A DNA stretch of 23,094 nucleotides from Candidatus Magasanikiibacteriota bacterium (lineage in GTDB: Bacteria > Patescibacteriota > Patescibacteriia > Magasanikbacterales > UBA922): positions 1 through 23,094 of the forward strand of contig JAHFIE010000007.1 of assembly GCA_023246565.1 (NCBI GenBank), written 5' to 3'. This document shows, one piece after another, positions 1 to 6,878 of this stretch. The notes beneath the pieces were generated by a model, which did no database searches, was not told the origin of the DNA, and saw nothing but the letters and a program-made list of their open reading frames with translations. Position numbers and translations under genes: made by a program. The stretch's first letter is position 1, and each line of letters begins with the position of its first letter.

Positions 1-360
1 GAAAAAGCAACAAGAGTAGATAAATTTTTTTCAGGTTTCATGGATTGTTTTTCATACAGTATGAATAATATCCTCCATCAAGGAAGTGCTTCAGGTGAAT
101 TTCAAATGATAAGAACAGAAGCATTTCGAAACCTTGGCGGTTTTCGCGAAGATCTGGTCGCAACAGAAGATATGGAATTATTTTGGCGTTTATCGAGGAT
201 TGGCCAGACTCGTATGGAATGGAGTTTGCGAATTTTTCATAGTGGGCGTCGAGCGCATGCCATTGGGTGGCCGCATCTTCTTTGGTTATGGTTCTTGAAT
301 ACCATGTCTACAGTGTTTTTACATCGGTCACATAGTCGTGTGTGGACAGTAATTCGATAA
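1..360 (+). CDS. Glycosyltransferase family 2, C-terminal part (5' truncated)
   Basis: The reading frame is open from the first base of the window, so the gene begins upstream; 119 residues are visible. The stretch GEFQMIRTEAFRNLGGF followed by EDMELFWRL matches the end of the GT-A catalytic domain of family 2 glycosyltransferases, where the ED(x)EL acidic pair includes the likely catalytic base. These enzymes move a sugar from a nucleotide-sugar to a lipid or glycan acceptor at the inner face of the membrane. A hydrophobic stretch near the end (PHLLWLWFLNTMSTVFL) could be a membrane-associated helix. The next gene, a PAP2 phosphatase, starts 15 bases after the stop, which fits a lipid-linked glycan role. 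Substrate and acceptor cannot be read from this fragment. Confidence 0.8.
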   Translation, partial: EKATRVDKFFSGFMDCFSYSMNNILHQGSASGEFQMIRTEAFRNLGGFREDLVATEDMELFWRLSRIGQTRMEWSLRIFHSGRRAHAIGWPHLLWLWFLNTMSTVFLHRSHSRVWTVIR

Positions 361-375
361 CGAGTATTTTTTAGT

Positions 376-915
376 ATGAAACAATACCTGATTTCTCTTC
401 TTACCTACTTTGATCCTCAAGTCCAGAATTTTTTTCTCACCCATCGGACGTCAGGATTACTGAATGTTGCGCTCACTTTGAGTTTTTTGGGGAGGTTCTA
501 TACCGTCATGATTTTGGCTGTTTTTACCATACTACTTTTTTGGCAACAACAGCAAAAAATTTTTATTGTACCATTTTTTTTGACGATCGGTGGAAGTTCA
601 TTAACCAGTTTTTGTTTAAAGTTTTTAACCCAACGAGTTCGTCCTTTCGGTTCAGGATATAACGAACCTTTTCCTTCTTTTCCGAGCGGACACGCGACGA
701 TTGCCATTGCCTTGGGTGGTTTTTTAGTTTATTATCTTGCGCAAACACTGTCACCCTCTTTGTTTAAGACCGTGATCCTTACGTGTTTAATTCTTTTGAT
801 TCTTGGTATTGGTTTAAGTCGTTTGTATTTGGGTGTACATTATTTGAGTGATGTTGTTGTTGGTTACGGTATTGGAGGGATATGGTTATTGCTTGGTATT
901 TATTTATCAAAATAA
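376..915 (+). CDS. PAP2-family membrane phosphatase
   Basis: A 179-residue polytopic membrane protein with the complete phosphatidic-acid-phosphatase type 2 signature: K82 with R89-P90 (K-x6-RP), P103-S-G-H106 (PSGH) and S148-R149 with H155 and D159 (SR-x5-H-x3-D). H106 and H155 are the family's acid/base and nucleophilic histidines. Such enzymes dephosphorylate lipid phosphates, including undecaprenyl pyrophosphate, facing the outside of the membrane. About five hydrophobic segments surround the motifs. The ATG at 376 has no Shine-Dalgarno sequence, which is usual in this window. Because uppP lies further on, this may be a second, unrelated undecaprenyl-pyrophosphatase or a phosphatidylglycerophosphate phosphatase; the sequence does not decide. 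Confidence 0.88.
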   Translation: MKQYLISLLTYFDPQVQNFFLTHRTSGLLNVALTLSFLGRFYTVMILAVFTILLFWQQQQKIFIVPFFLTIGGSSLTSFCLKFLTQRVRPFGSGYNEPFPSFPSGHATIAIALGGFLVYYLAQTLSPSLFKTVILTCLILLILGIGLSRLYLGVHYLSDVVVGYGIGGIWLLLGIYLSK

Positions 916-957
916 GGATTTCCCTGGCTTTGCCCTGTCGGAAATAAAAATATATCT

Positions 958-1317
958 ATGACTCTTAATCAACTTACTCCAGAAGAAGAACGAGTTATTG
1001 TTCATAAGGGAACGGAAAATCCAGGTACTGGTGAATATGATGATTTTTGGGTAGAAGGAACGTACGAGTGCCGTCGGTGTGAAGCACCTCTCTATACATC
1101 AAACAGTAAATTTCATTCAGGTTGTGGTTGGCCGAGTTTTGATCAAGAAATTGTAGGAGCAGTTACTCATGTACCAGATTCTGATCGTCGACGAACAGAA
1201 ATTATTTGTACTCAGTGCAGTGGTCATTTGGGACACGTGTTTATGGGTGAAGGTTTTACACCAAAAAATACTCGACACTGTGTTAATTCAATTTCACTCC
1301 GGTTTGTTCCGAAATAA
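958..1317 (+). CDS. msrB: Peptide-methionine (R)-S-oxide reductase MsrB
   Basis: A 119-residue protein with all MsrB hallmarks. Zinc cysteines are C38/C41 (CRRC) and C84/C87 (CTQC). The HSGCGWPSF block carries C56, a resolving-cysteine position. The catalytic cysteine C108 lies in RHCVNSISLRF. It reduces methionine-R-sulfoxide in proteins. There is no signal peptide, so it should act in the cytosol. It is slightly short for the family (usually 130-150), lacking only N-terminal residues. msrA starts 8 bases after its stop, so the two stereospecific repair enzymes are probably co-transcribed. The gap before it (916-957) is AT-rich; a 6-bp inverted repeat there (ATTTCC/GGAAAT) is too weak to call. 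Confidence 0.95.
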   Translation: MTLNQLTPEEERVIVHKGTENPGTGEYDDFWVEGTYECRRCEAPLYTSNSKFHSGCGWPSFDQEIVGAVTHVPDSDRRRTEIICTQCSGHLGHVFMGEGFTPKNTRHCVNSISLRFVPK

Positions 1318-1325
1318 AGTAACGT

Positions 1326-1868
1326 ATGGAACATAATTCGCAAACAATAGTATTCGGTGGGGGATGTTTTTGGTGTATGGAAGCAGTTTTTCAAATGCTC
1401 CGTGGCGTATTATCAGTTAGTTCTGGTTATGCGGGTGGGCATAAAGATAAACCAACCTATCACGAAGTTAGTTCTGAACGAACCGGTCATGCAGAAGTTG
1501 TTGCAATAAATTTTGACCCAACCATAGTGACTCTTGATGATTTATTTGCTGTCTTTTTTACGACGCATGATCCTACAACCTTGAATCAACAAGGAGCAGA
1601 TAGGGGTACACAGTATCGGTCTGCAATTTTTTATACGACTGATGAACAGAAACTTGTCAGTGACCGTTTCATCCAAAAACTCATTGTCGAAAAAACTTTT
1701 TCCAAACCAATAGTAACAGAAATTACACCTTTGGAAACTTTTTATCCCGCAGAAGGCTATCATCAAAACTATTATCGAAACAATATGGATCAGCCGTATT
1801 GTCAAGTAGTTATTGATCCAAAGATAGGAAAATTACGTCAGAAATATGCTCATCTTATTACCCCTTGA
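1326..1868 (+). CDS. msrA: Peptide-methionine (S)-S-oxide reductase MsrA
   Basis: A 180-residue protein with the MsrA active-site loop GGGCFWCMEAVF, in which C14 is the catalytic cysteine and C17 gives the GCFWC form. Further family blocks are GYAGGHKDKPTYHEVSS, FFTTHDPTTLNQQGADRGTQYRS and EGYHQNYY. The C-terminal YCQVVIDPKIGKLRQKY is also typical. It reduces methionine-S-sulfoxide, complementing the adjacent MsrB. No signal peptide is present. The TGA stop (1866-1868) lies inside the -35 box of the next promoter, so the transcription unit switches exactly at the gene end. Confidence 0.96.
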   Translation: MEHNSQTIVFGGGCFWCMEAVFQMLRGVLSVSSGYAGGHKDKPTYHEVSSERTGHAEVVAINFDPTIVTLDDLFAVFFTTHDPTTLNQQGADRGTQYRSAIFYTTDEQKLVSDRFIQKLIVEKTFSKPIVTEITPLETFYPAEGYHQNYYRNNMDQPYCQVVIDPKIGKLRQKYAHLITP

Positions 1869-1893
1869 CAAATTTCGTACATTACGCTATACT
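1865..1893 (+). promoter_or_regulatory. Sigma-A promoter for the DEAD-box helicase unit
   Basis: TTGACA at 1865-1870 and TATACT at 1888-1893 are separated by 17 bases, a near-perfect housekeeping promoter. The -35 box overlaps the msrA stop codon. Transcription should begin near 1900, which leaves a leader of about 110 nt before the helicase ATG at 2010, much longer than other leaders in this window. Confidence 0.85.
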
Positions 1894-1904
1894 TGCCTGT
1901 CTTT

Positions 1905-2000
1905 ATGAGATTGCGCCACCACTGGTGCTTATCTCCGACTCGGATCGATGCGTCATACTAAGTTCTTCCTTAAGTGACCCAGACGAAATCGGGTCACTTA
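1905..2000 (+). promoter_or_regulatory. Structured 5' leader (possible attenuator or small RNA) before the helicase
   Basis: Two structures can be drawn in the leader. The first pairs GAGAT with ATCTC around an inner CACC-ACT-GGTG hairpin (about 1908-1937). The second is a 10-bp perfect stem, TAAGTGACCC (1971-1980) with GGGTCACTTA (1991-2000), loop AGACGAAATC, followed by the U-rich ATTTATTTGT that runs into the start codon. It could be a leader controlling the helicase, an attenuator, or a stand-alone RNA of about 100 nt. Long structured leaders are known for cold-induced DEAD-box helicase mRNAs; that parallel is inference. It matches no riboswitch class I recognise. Confidence 0.5.
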
Positions 2001-2009
2001 TTTATTTGT

Positions 2010-3158
2010 ATGACAGACACAAATCTCCCTAACGGGAGCGGGTTTGCTGCTCTTGGAGTGGCACAGAAGCTCGTGGACAGCTTAACGTACCACAAACTTA
2101 CGCAACCAACACCCATCCAACAAGCCGCCATTAAACCGGCTTTGGAAGGTAATGATATTTTGGGTATTGCCCAAACCGGAACCGGAAAAACATTGGCATT
2201 TGCTTTGCCTATGTTGCAACGCCTGGCAAGAATTGGTGGTCAAGGTCTTGTTGTTGTGCCAACCCGTGAATTAGCTTTGCAAGTTGAAGAGACCTTAAAT
2301 TTAGTTGGTCGTGCTGCCAAACTTTTAACCGTGTCATTGATTGGTGGGGCATCCATGCATCGTCAACTCCAACAGTTACGCCGTAAACCTCATGTCATTA
2401 TTGCTACCCCAGGGCGTTTGCTTGACCATATGCGTCAAAAAACAGTCTTTATGGCTGGTATTAAAATTGTGGTTCTAGATGAAGCTGATCGCATGTTTGA
2501 TATTGGTTTCGCGCCTCATATTAAAGAAATTTTATCAGCGCTTCCTGGAGAACGCCAAACCATGCTTTTTTCCGCTACCATGCCCCGTGAAATTTTGCAG
2601 ATTGCTGCGAAATACATGAAAGCACCGGTGCGTGTGGAAGTAGCGCCTGAAAATAAATCTGCTACCACGGTTACTCATGAACAAGTCATGGCACCACAAT
2701 CAGAAAAATTACCCACGTTGACGTCTATTTTAAAGAAAGAACAGGGGACTGTCTTGGTTTTTTCTCGCACCAAACATGGTGCTAAAAAAATCGCGGCAGC
2801 CGTGCGGAACGCAGGCCATACGGCTACTGAACTTCATGCTAACAGAACATTGGCTCAACGAAAAGCAGCTTTAGCTGGATTTAAAAATGGACAATATCGA
2901 GTATTGGTCGCAACTGATATTGCAGCTCGCGGCATTGATGTTACGGGAATTGGTTTGGTGATTAATTATGATTTACCGACTACCGTAGAAGATTATGTAC
3001 ATCGTACAGGTCGAACCGGACGAGCTGGCAGAACCGGACGCGCTCTTTCTTTTGTAACTCCTGATGAGCGATCTGATGTTTATCGTATTGAACAACGCCT
3101 CCGTTTACGATTACAGGTTATGAATCATACGAATCGTGAACCAGCCCGATCTCATTAA
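2010..3158 (+). CDS. DEAD-box ATP-dependent RNA helicase, RhlE-like
   Basis: A 382-residue two-RecA-domain helicase with every SF2 DEAD-box motif. These are the Q motif (QPTPIQ, 32-37), Walker A AQTGTGKT (54-61), PTREL (84-88), TPGRL (133-137) and DEAD (157-160). They continue with SAT (188-190), the motif IV segment VLVFSRTKHG, motif V ATDIAARGID and motif VI HRTGRTGR (331-338). The C-terminal tail is very short, as in minimal RhlE forms. It unwinds or remodels short RNA duplexes in the cytosol, probably in ribosome assembly or mRNA decay. A GTG at 1974 is also in frame, but it falls in the stem of the leader hairpin; ATG 2010 begins the conserved part and is preferred. Confidence 0.95.
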   Translation: MTDTNLPNGSGFAALGVAQKLVDSLTYHKLTQPTPIQQAAIKPALEGNDILGIAQTGTGKTLAFALPMLQRLARIGGQGLVVVPTRELALQVEETLNLVGRAAKLLTVSLIGGASMHRQLQQLRRKPHVIIATPGRLLDHMRQKTVFMAGIKIVVLDEADRMFDIGFAPHIKEILSALPGERQTMLFSATMPREILQIAAKYMKAPVRVEVAPENKSATTVTHEQVMAPQSEKLPTLTSILKKEQGTVLVFSRTKHGAKKIAAAVRNAGHTATELHANRTLAQRKAALAGFKNGQYRVLVATDIAARGIDVTGIGLVINYDLPTTVEDYVHRTGRTGRAGRTGRALSFVTPDERSDVYRIEQRLRLRLQVMNHTNREPARSH

Positions 3159-3189
3159 TCTTCTATAATCTTCTAACAATCAATTTGAT

Positions 3190-3219
3190 AAAAACCTCCT
3201 TACCAGGGGTTTTTATTTT
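3190..3219 (+). terminator. Intrinsic terminator after the helicase
   Basis: A 9-bp stem AAAAACCTC (3190-3198) with GGGGTTTTT (3206-3214), one G-U pair, and a 7-nt loop, is followed by ATTTT. It sits 31 bases after the helicase stop. Confidence 0.8.
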
Positions 3220-3235
3220 CGAAGTATAGTGAGTG

Positions 3236-3310
3236 AAATGGAAGTTTTTTTACTTCCATTTCCGAGCGAACGAGAAAACAAGGTTCCCTGCCAATGGAAT
3301 CCTTATTTTT
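3236..3310 (+). repeat. Two further hairpins between helicase and next promoter
   Basis: A perfect 10-bp stem AAATGGAAGT (3236-3245) with ACTTCCATTT (3252-3261) encloses six T. After it comes CGAGCGAACGAGA (3263-3275). Next is a bulged stem AAGGTTCC/GGAATCCTT (about 3281-3305), followed by ATTTTT. They lie downstream of the terminator and before the extended -10 of the next gene. They may be a second terminator or remnants of a small repeat element. Confidence 0.5.
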
Positions 3311-3322
3311 GTAAATACTTTG

Positions 3323-3331
3323 TGGTATACT
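3323..3331 (+). promoter_or_regulatory. Extended -10 promoter for the GT28-like gene
   Basis: TGG immediately before TATACT (3326-3331) makes an extended -10 element. The -35 region 17 bases upstream (TTATTT) is weak, as is usual for extended -10 promoters. The predicted leader before ATG 3355 is about 17 nt. Confidence 0.6.
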
Positions 3332-3354
3332 TAAAAAAATAATTGATTTTTCTC

Positions 3355-4743
3355 ATGCCTGTCACGAAATCAAAAAATTTAGTTCATGATACCAAAGGCA
3401 AAAAAGCCTATATTGTTGCGGTTGACATGGGCTATGGGCATCAACGCGCCGTATATCCTCTTCGTCATTTGGCTGCGCCTTTTAGTAATGATTGCGGGTC
3501 TCGTGATTATGTTATTAATGCCAACCAATACAACGGTATTCCAAAACATGATCGTAAGAAATGGGAAGATAGTCAGAAATTATATGAATTAATTTCCCGG
3601 TTTAAATCAGTTCCTCTTATTGGTAATTCAATTTTTGATGCCATGGATTATTTCCAGCGCATTGAATCTTTTTATCCCAAACGAGATCAGTCTTCACCGA
3701 CCATACAACTGAAATCAATTTATGGTTCGATTAAACGTGGTTGGGGTAAACATTTAATTCAAACCTTAAATCAAAAGCCCTTACCACTGATAACGTCTTT
3801 TTTTATACCTGCGTATTTTGCGGAAGAACATAATTATAAAGGAGATATCTACCTCATGTGCTGTGACGCGGATGTTAGTCGAGCTTGGGCACCGCTTCAT
3901 TCTGTCACGAGTCGAATTCATTATCTTGTTCCCAATCGTCGTGTTAAAGAACGATTGATGCAGTATGGTGTAAAAGAGGGAAATATTTTTATTACTGGTT
4001 TTCCTTTACCGAAAGAAAATATTGGTGGATCATCATTAAAAATTTTAAAAAGAAGTTTGGCTCAACGTATTCATCATTTGGATCCAGAACATCGGTACCG
4101 ACGCAAATACAAGCATCTTCTTGAACAATTAAGTATTACCTTACCTTCTGGGTGTGATGAGTATTGTCCGGTTACGATTACGTTTGCCGTTGGTGGGGCT
4201 GGAGCACAGCGTGATGTCGGTATTACCCTTTTGCAAAGCTTACACCATGAGATTGATGCGGGAAGAATAAAACTTAATTTGGTGGCTGGTTCCCGGCGAG
4301 ATGTGTATGAAGATTATGCCCGTGCTGTTGAACGACTTCATGTGAAACGCAAGCATCGGGGAAATATTTCTGTTTTGTACGCTGAGCGCAAAGTTGATTA
4401 TTTTGAAGCCTTTAATGAAGTATTATTGGAAACTGATATTTTGTGGACCAAACCCAGTGAATTATCATTTTATGCCGGGTTAGGATTACCGATTATCATG
4501 GCTCCTACCATTGGATCGCAAGAAGAATTTAATAAATCTTGGCTTCTGTCCATTGGTGCTGCCTTTGCCCAAGAAGATCCGCAGTATGCTCATGAATGGC
4601 TTTTTGATTGGCTCCGTTCAGGCTGGTTGGCAGAAGCAGCCATGAAAGGTTTTCTTGATGCGCCGCGTAATGGAACGTACCATGTTGAAGATGTGGTTTT
4701 ACGGGGTAAAAAAAGTGAAATTGAAGATCTTCACTTATTGTAG
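3355..4743 (+). CDS. GT-B glycosyltransferase-like protein (GT28/MGDG-synthase type)
   Basis: A 462-residue protein without a signal peptide. Near the N-terminus, VAVDMGYGHQRA (22-32) resembles the glycine-histidine loop of MurG and diacylglycerol glycosyltransferases. The segment YLVPNRRVKERLMQYGVKEG then ITGFPLP (190-219) corresponds to the end of the N-terminal domain in that family. The C-terminal half has TFAVGGAGAQ (276-285), a probable sugar-nucleotide domain entry. It continues with LLETDILWTKPSELSFYAG (357-375) and IMAPTIGSQEEFN (381-393), which matches the GT28 nucleotide-sugar site. A role in glycolipid synthesis at the inner membrane face is plausible. It has its own promoter and terminator. 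Substrate is unknown. A TTG at 3343 is in frame, but ATG 3355 is preferred. Confidence 0.65.
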   Translation: MPVTKSKNLVHDTKGKKAYIVAVDMGYGHQRAVYPLRHLAAPFSNDCGSRDYVINANQYNGIPKHDRKKWEDSQKLYELISRFKSVPLIGNSIFDAMDYFQRIESFYPKRDQSSPTIQLKSIYGSIKRGWGKHLIQTLNQKPLPLITSFFIPAYFAEEHNYKGDIYLMCCDADVSRAWAPLHSVTSRIHYLVPNRRVKERLMQYGVKEGNIFITGFPLPKENIGGSSLKILKRSLAQRIHHLDPEHRYRRKYKHLLEQLSITLPSGCDEYCPVTITFAVGGAGAQRDVGITLLQSLHHEIDAGRIKLNLVAGSRRDVYEDYARAVERLHVKRKHRGNISVLYAERKVDYFEAFNEVLLETDILWTKPSELSFYAGLGLPIIMAPTIGSQEEFNKSWLLSIGAAFAQEDPQYAHEWLFDWLRSGWLAEAAMKGFLDAPRNGTYHVEDVVLRGKKSEIEDLHLL

Positions 4744-4747
4744 AAAT

Positions 4748-4790
4748 AGTGAAGATACAATGAAAACCTGGTTGTATCGCGTCACTTTTT
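4748..4790 (+). terminator. Intrinsic terminator after the GT28-like gene
   Basis: Inner stem GATACAA (4754-4760) with TTGTATC (4772-4778) is extended by AGTGA (4748-4752) with TCACT (4782-4786) across a small internal loop, then a run of T. It begins 5 bases after the stop codon. Confidence 0.7.
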
Positions 4791-4839
4791 AGAAAATGGA
4801 GTTTAGCATAATTTTAACCATTTTGTTTGATTGAATAGT

Positions 4840-5742
4840 ATGTGGCTTGTCTATGCTCTTGTTGGCTATTTACTTTTGGCAATTGTTTTGATTCTTGATA
4901 AAAAAATTCTTTCCAAAGAACGTACAAAGCCAGTCGTCTTTGCTTTTTATTCCACCATCTTTGTTTTAGTTCTTGGTTGTGCGTGGTTAGGGAATGTTTC
5001 CTTGTTATCCACCACGTTTGATTGGTTGGTTGCAATGATTTCCGGTTTTTCTTTTGGTTTTGGATTATGGTGGATGTACAAAGCTGTACATGAGGGCGAA
5101 GCGAGCCATCTTGATCCATTTATTGGCGCAGTCATTACCATAACCACGTTTGCTATTGCTTCAATCTGGCTTGGTGAAAATTTTACTCGTCAGCAAATAT
5201 TGGGGATTAGTATTTTAGCCCTTGCTTCCTTGTTGCTATCTTTACGAAGAAAACATTCTCATGTTCGTTTTGAAAAAGGTTTATGGTGGGCAATTATTGC
5301 TGGGATAGCATTTGCTGTTTCAAATGTAACCGCGAAATATTTGTATTCGATGTATCCGTTTATGCCAGCATTCGTTGCTTCACGATTTAGTATTGGTTTG
5401 TTTGGGTTATGTTTATTACCAAATCGAGCAGTTCTTCAATCATTTAAAAAAAGACCGGCAACCAAAGAAAAAAAATCAAAAGGAAGTTTAGCCTATATTG
5501 TGCTTGATAAAATTCTTGGGATTTTTGGTGTTGTTTTAATCCAAGGAGCCATTGCAAAAGGGAGTGTCACGGTGGTGAATGCCATGAGTGGATTACAATA
5601 TGGTTTTCTATTTTTTTTGATTATTGTTCTATCAAAATTCCGTCCCGGATTGTTTAAAGAATATTTTTCGCGAATCGAAATAGTCATCCAAACCATTGCA
5701 ATGGTACTTATTTTTTTTGGTTTGGCATTTGTCGTGATGTAA
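4840..5742 (+). CDS. EamA/DMT-superfamily membrane transporter
   Basis: A 300-residue, very hydrophobic protein with about 9-10 predicted membrane helices in two similar halves, as in EamA drug/metabolite transporters. The first half ends with the typical DPFIGAVITITTFAIASIWLGE pattern: a helix, then a conserved Glu at the strand-like end (written here in part; residues about 92-112). A basic loop (LRRKHSHVR) separates the halves. A second charged loop (about 206-215, KKRPATKEKK) is probably cytosolic. Substrate cannot be told. The start is ATG 4840 (an in-frame TTG lies at 4831). The anchored GH-like gene begins 15 bases after its stop, suggesting co-transcription and an envelope or sugar-related role. 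Confidence 0.75.
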   Translation: MWLVYALVGYLLLAIVLILDKKILSKERTKPVVFAFYSTIFVLVLGCAWLGNVSLLSTTFDWLVAMISGFSFGFGLWWMYKAVHEGEASHLDPFIGAVITITTFAIASIWLGENFTRQQILGISILALASLLLSLRRKHSHVRFEKGLWWAIIAGIAFAVSNVTAKYLYSMYPFMPAFVASRFSIGLFGLCLLPNRAVLQSFKKRPATKEKKSKGSLAYIVLDKILGIFGVVLIQGAIAKGSVTVVNAMSGLQYGFLFFLIIVLSKFRPGLFKEYFSRIEIVIQTIAMVLIFFGLAFVVM

Positions 5743-5757
5743 TCTTACATTAAATCT

Positions 5758-6750
5758 ATGCATCGTATAAAAATATTTTTTCTTTCTTTTCTTTTTCTCC
5801 TTGTCTCATTGTATGGTGTGCTTTGGTTATTCAGTTTTCGTACCTATCCGGTTGAATTTGGTATAAGTTTTAATCAAGATCACGCAACCTATCTTGGTCT
5901 TGATTGGAAAAAAGTCTATCGTGATGTGCTTGATGATTTACAACCAAAATATATCCGTATCGCAGCCATGTGGAGTGATGTGGAGCGAAAACAAGGAAAA
6001 TTTACGTTTGAAAATGTTGATTTTATGATGAATGAAGCCGCGAAACGAAATGTAAAAGTAATGTTGGTGGTTGGCCAAAAATCTCCCCGTTGGCCAGAAT
6101 GTCATGTACCAAGTTGGTATAAAACCGTATCAGTAAAAGAGAAATTTTTGAAAGAGTATGTGAAAAAAACTGTTGAACGATATCGAGAACACCCAGCACT
6201 GGAATTGTGGCAGGTCGAAAACGAACCTTTTATTCGGTTTACCTTTGGTGATTGTTCGGATTTTGATGAGTCATTGGTTGCTGACGAAATCATTCAAGTA
6301 AAATCATTGGATCCAAAACATAAAATTTTAGTCACGGACAGTGGTGAATTAAGTACCTGGCGAAAAGCGATTAAGGCGGGAGATTTATTTGGCACTACGT
6401 TATACCGGGTCGTACGAACTCCTGGCGGTTCTTATTTTTACTATGATTGGTTACCACCTGGTTTTTATCATCTGAAAGCACGTTTGTATGGTAAAAGTTT
6501 GAATGATGTTTATGTGGCTGAACTCCAAGCCGAGCCGTGGTTTACGAATACCCATCCCGATACAACACCGATTGCAGATCAAGAGAAAAGTATGAACATT
6601 GATCGTTTAAAAAAACATGTTGACTATGTGCGTCGTATTGGTTCTCCTCGAACGTATTTGTGGGGAGTAGAGTGGTGGGCTTGGATGAAAGAGAAAAAGG
6701 GGAATACACAATATTGGGATCTGGTTAAAGAAGAATTGCGTGAGCCTTAG
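5758..6750 (+). CDS. Membrane-anchored glycoside-hydrolase-like TIM-barrel protein (clan GH-A type)
   Basis: A 330-residue protein with one N-terminal hydrophobic segment (about 5-26) that reads as a signal anchor, leaving the rest outside the membrane. The body has the order of a (beta/alpha)8 glycosidase: YIRIAAMWSDVE (65-76) at strand 2, VKVMLVVG (99-106) at strand 3, and WQVENEP (151-157) at strand 4. It continues with VYVAELQAEPW (251-261) at strand 7 and YLWGVEWW (300-307) at strand 8. In clan GH-A, the Glu of NEP (E156) is the acid/base and a strand-7 Glu (E255 is the best candidate) the nucleophile. Two cysteines (C115, C166) could pair outside the cell. The family cannot be fixed by eye (GH5, GH39 and GH42 are all possible). 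Likely substrate: a surface or environmental glycan. Confidence 0.7.
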   Translation: MHRIKIFFLSFLFLLVSLYGVLWLFSFRTYPVEFGISFNQDHATYLGLDWKKVYRDVLDDLQPKYIRIAAMWSDVERKQGKFTFENVDFMMNEAAKRNVKVMLVVGQKSPRWPECHVPSWYKTVSVKEKFLKEYVKKTVERYREHPALELWQVENEPFIRFTFGDCSDFDESLVADEIIQVKSLDPKHKILVTDSGELSTWRKAIKAGDLFGTTLYRVVRTPGGSYFYYDWLPPGFYHLKARLYGKSLNDVYVAELQAEPWFTNTHPDTTPIADQEKSMNIDRLKKHVDYVRRIGSPRTYLWGVEWWAWMKEKKGNTQYWDLVKEELREP

Positions 6751-6822
6751 GTGTTCATGTTTCCTGTATCAACTCTGACAAAAATTAAGATTTTGAAAAA
6801 ATTATACCCTAAAATTTTCCTA

Positions 6823-6851
6823 TTGTTATCATAGATGTTTGTTAGTATACT
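6823..6851 (+). promoter_or_regulatory. Sigma-A promoter of the giant surface-protein gene
   Basis: TTGTTA (6823-6828) and TATACT (6846-6851) are 17 bases apart. Transcription should start near 6858, about 20 nt before the ATG at 6879. The 128-base gap from 6751 holds no GC-rich terminator that I can see. Confidence 0.75.
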
Positions 6852-6878
6852 GGTATCAGGTTTTCGAGAAATTTCCTT

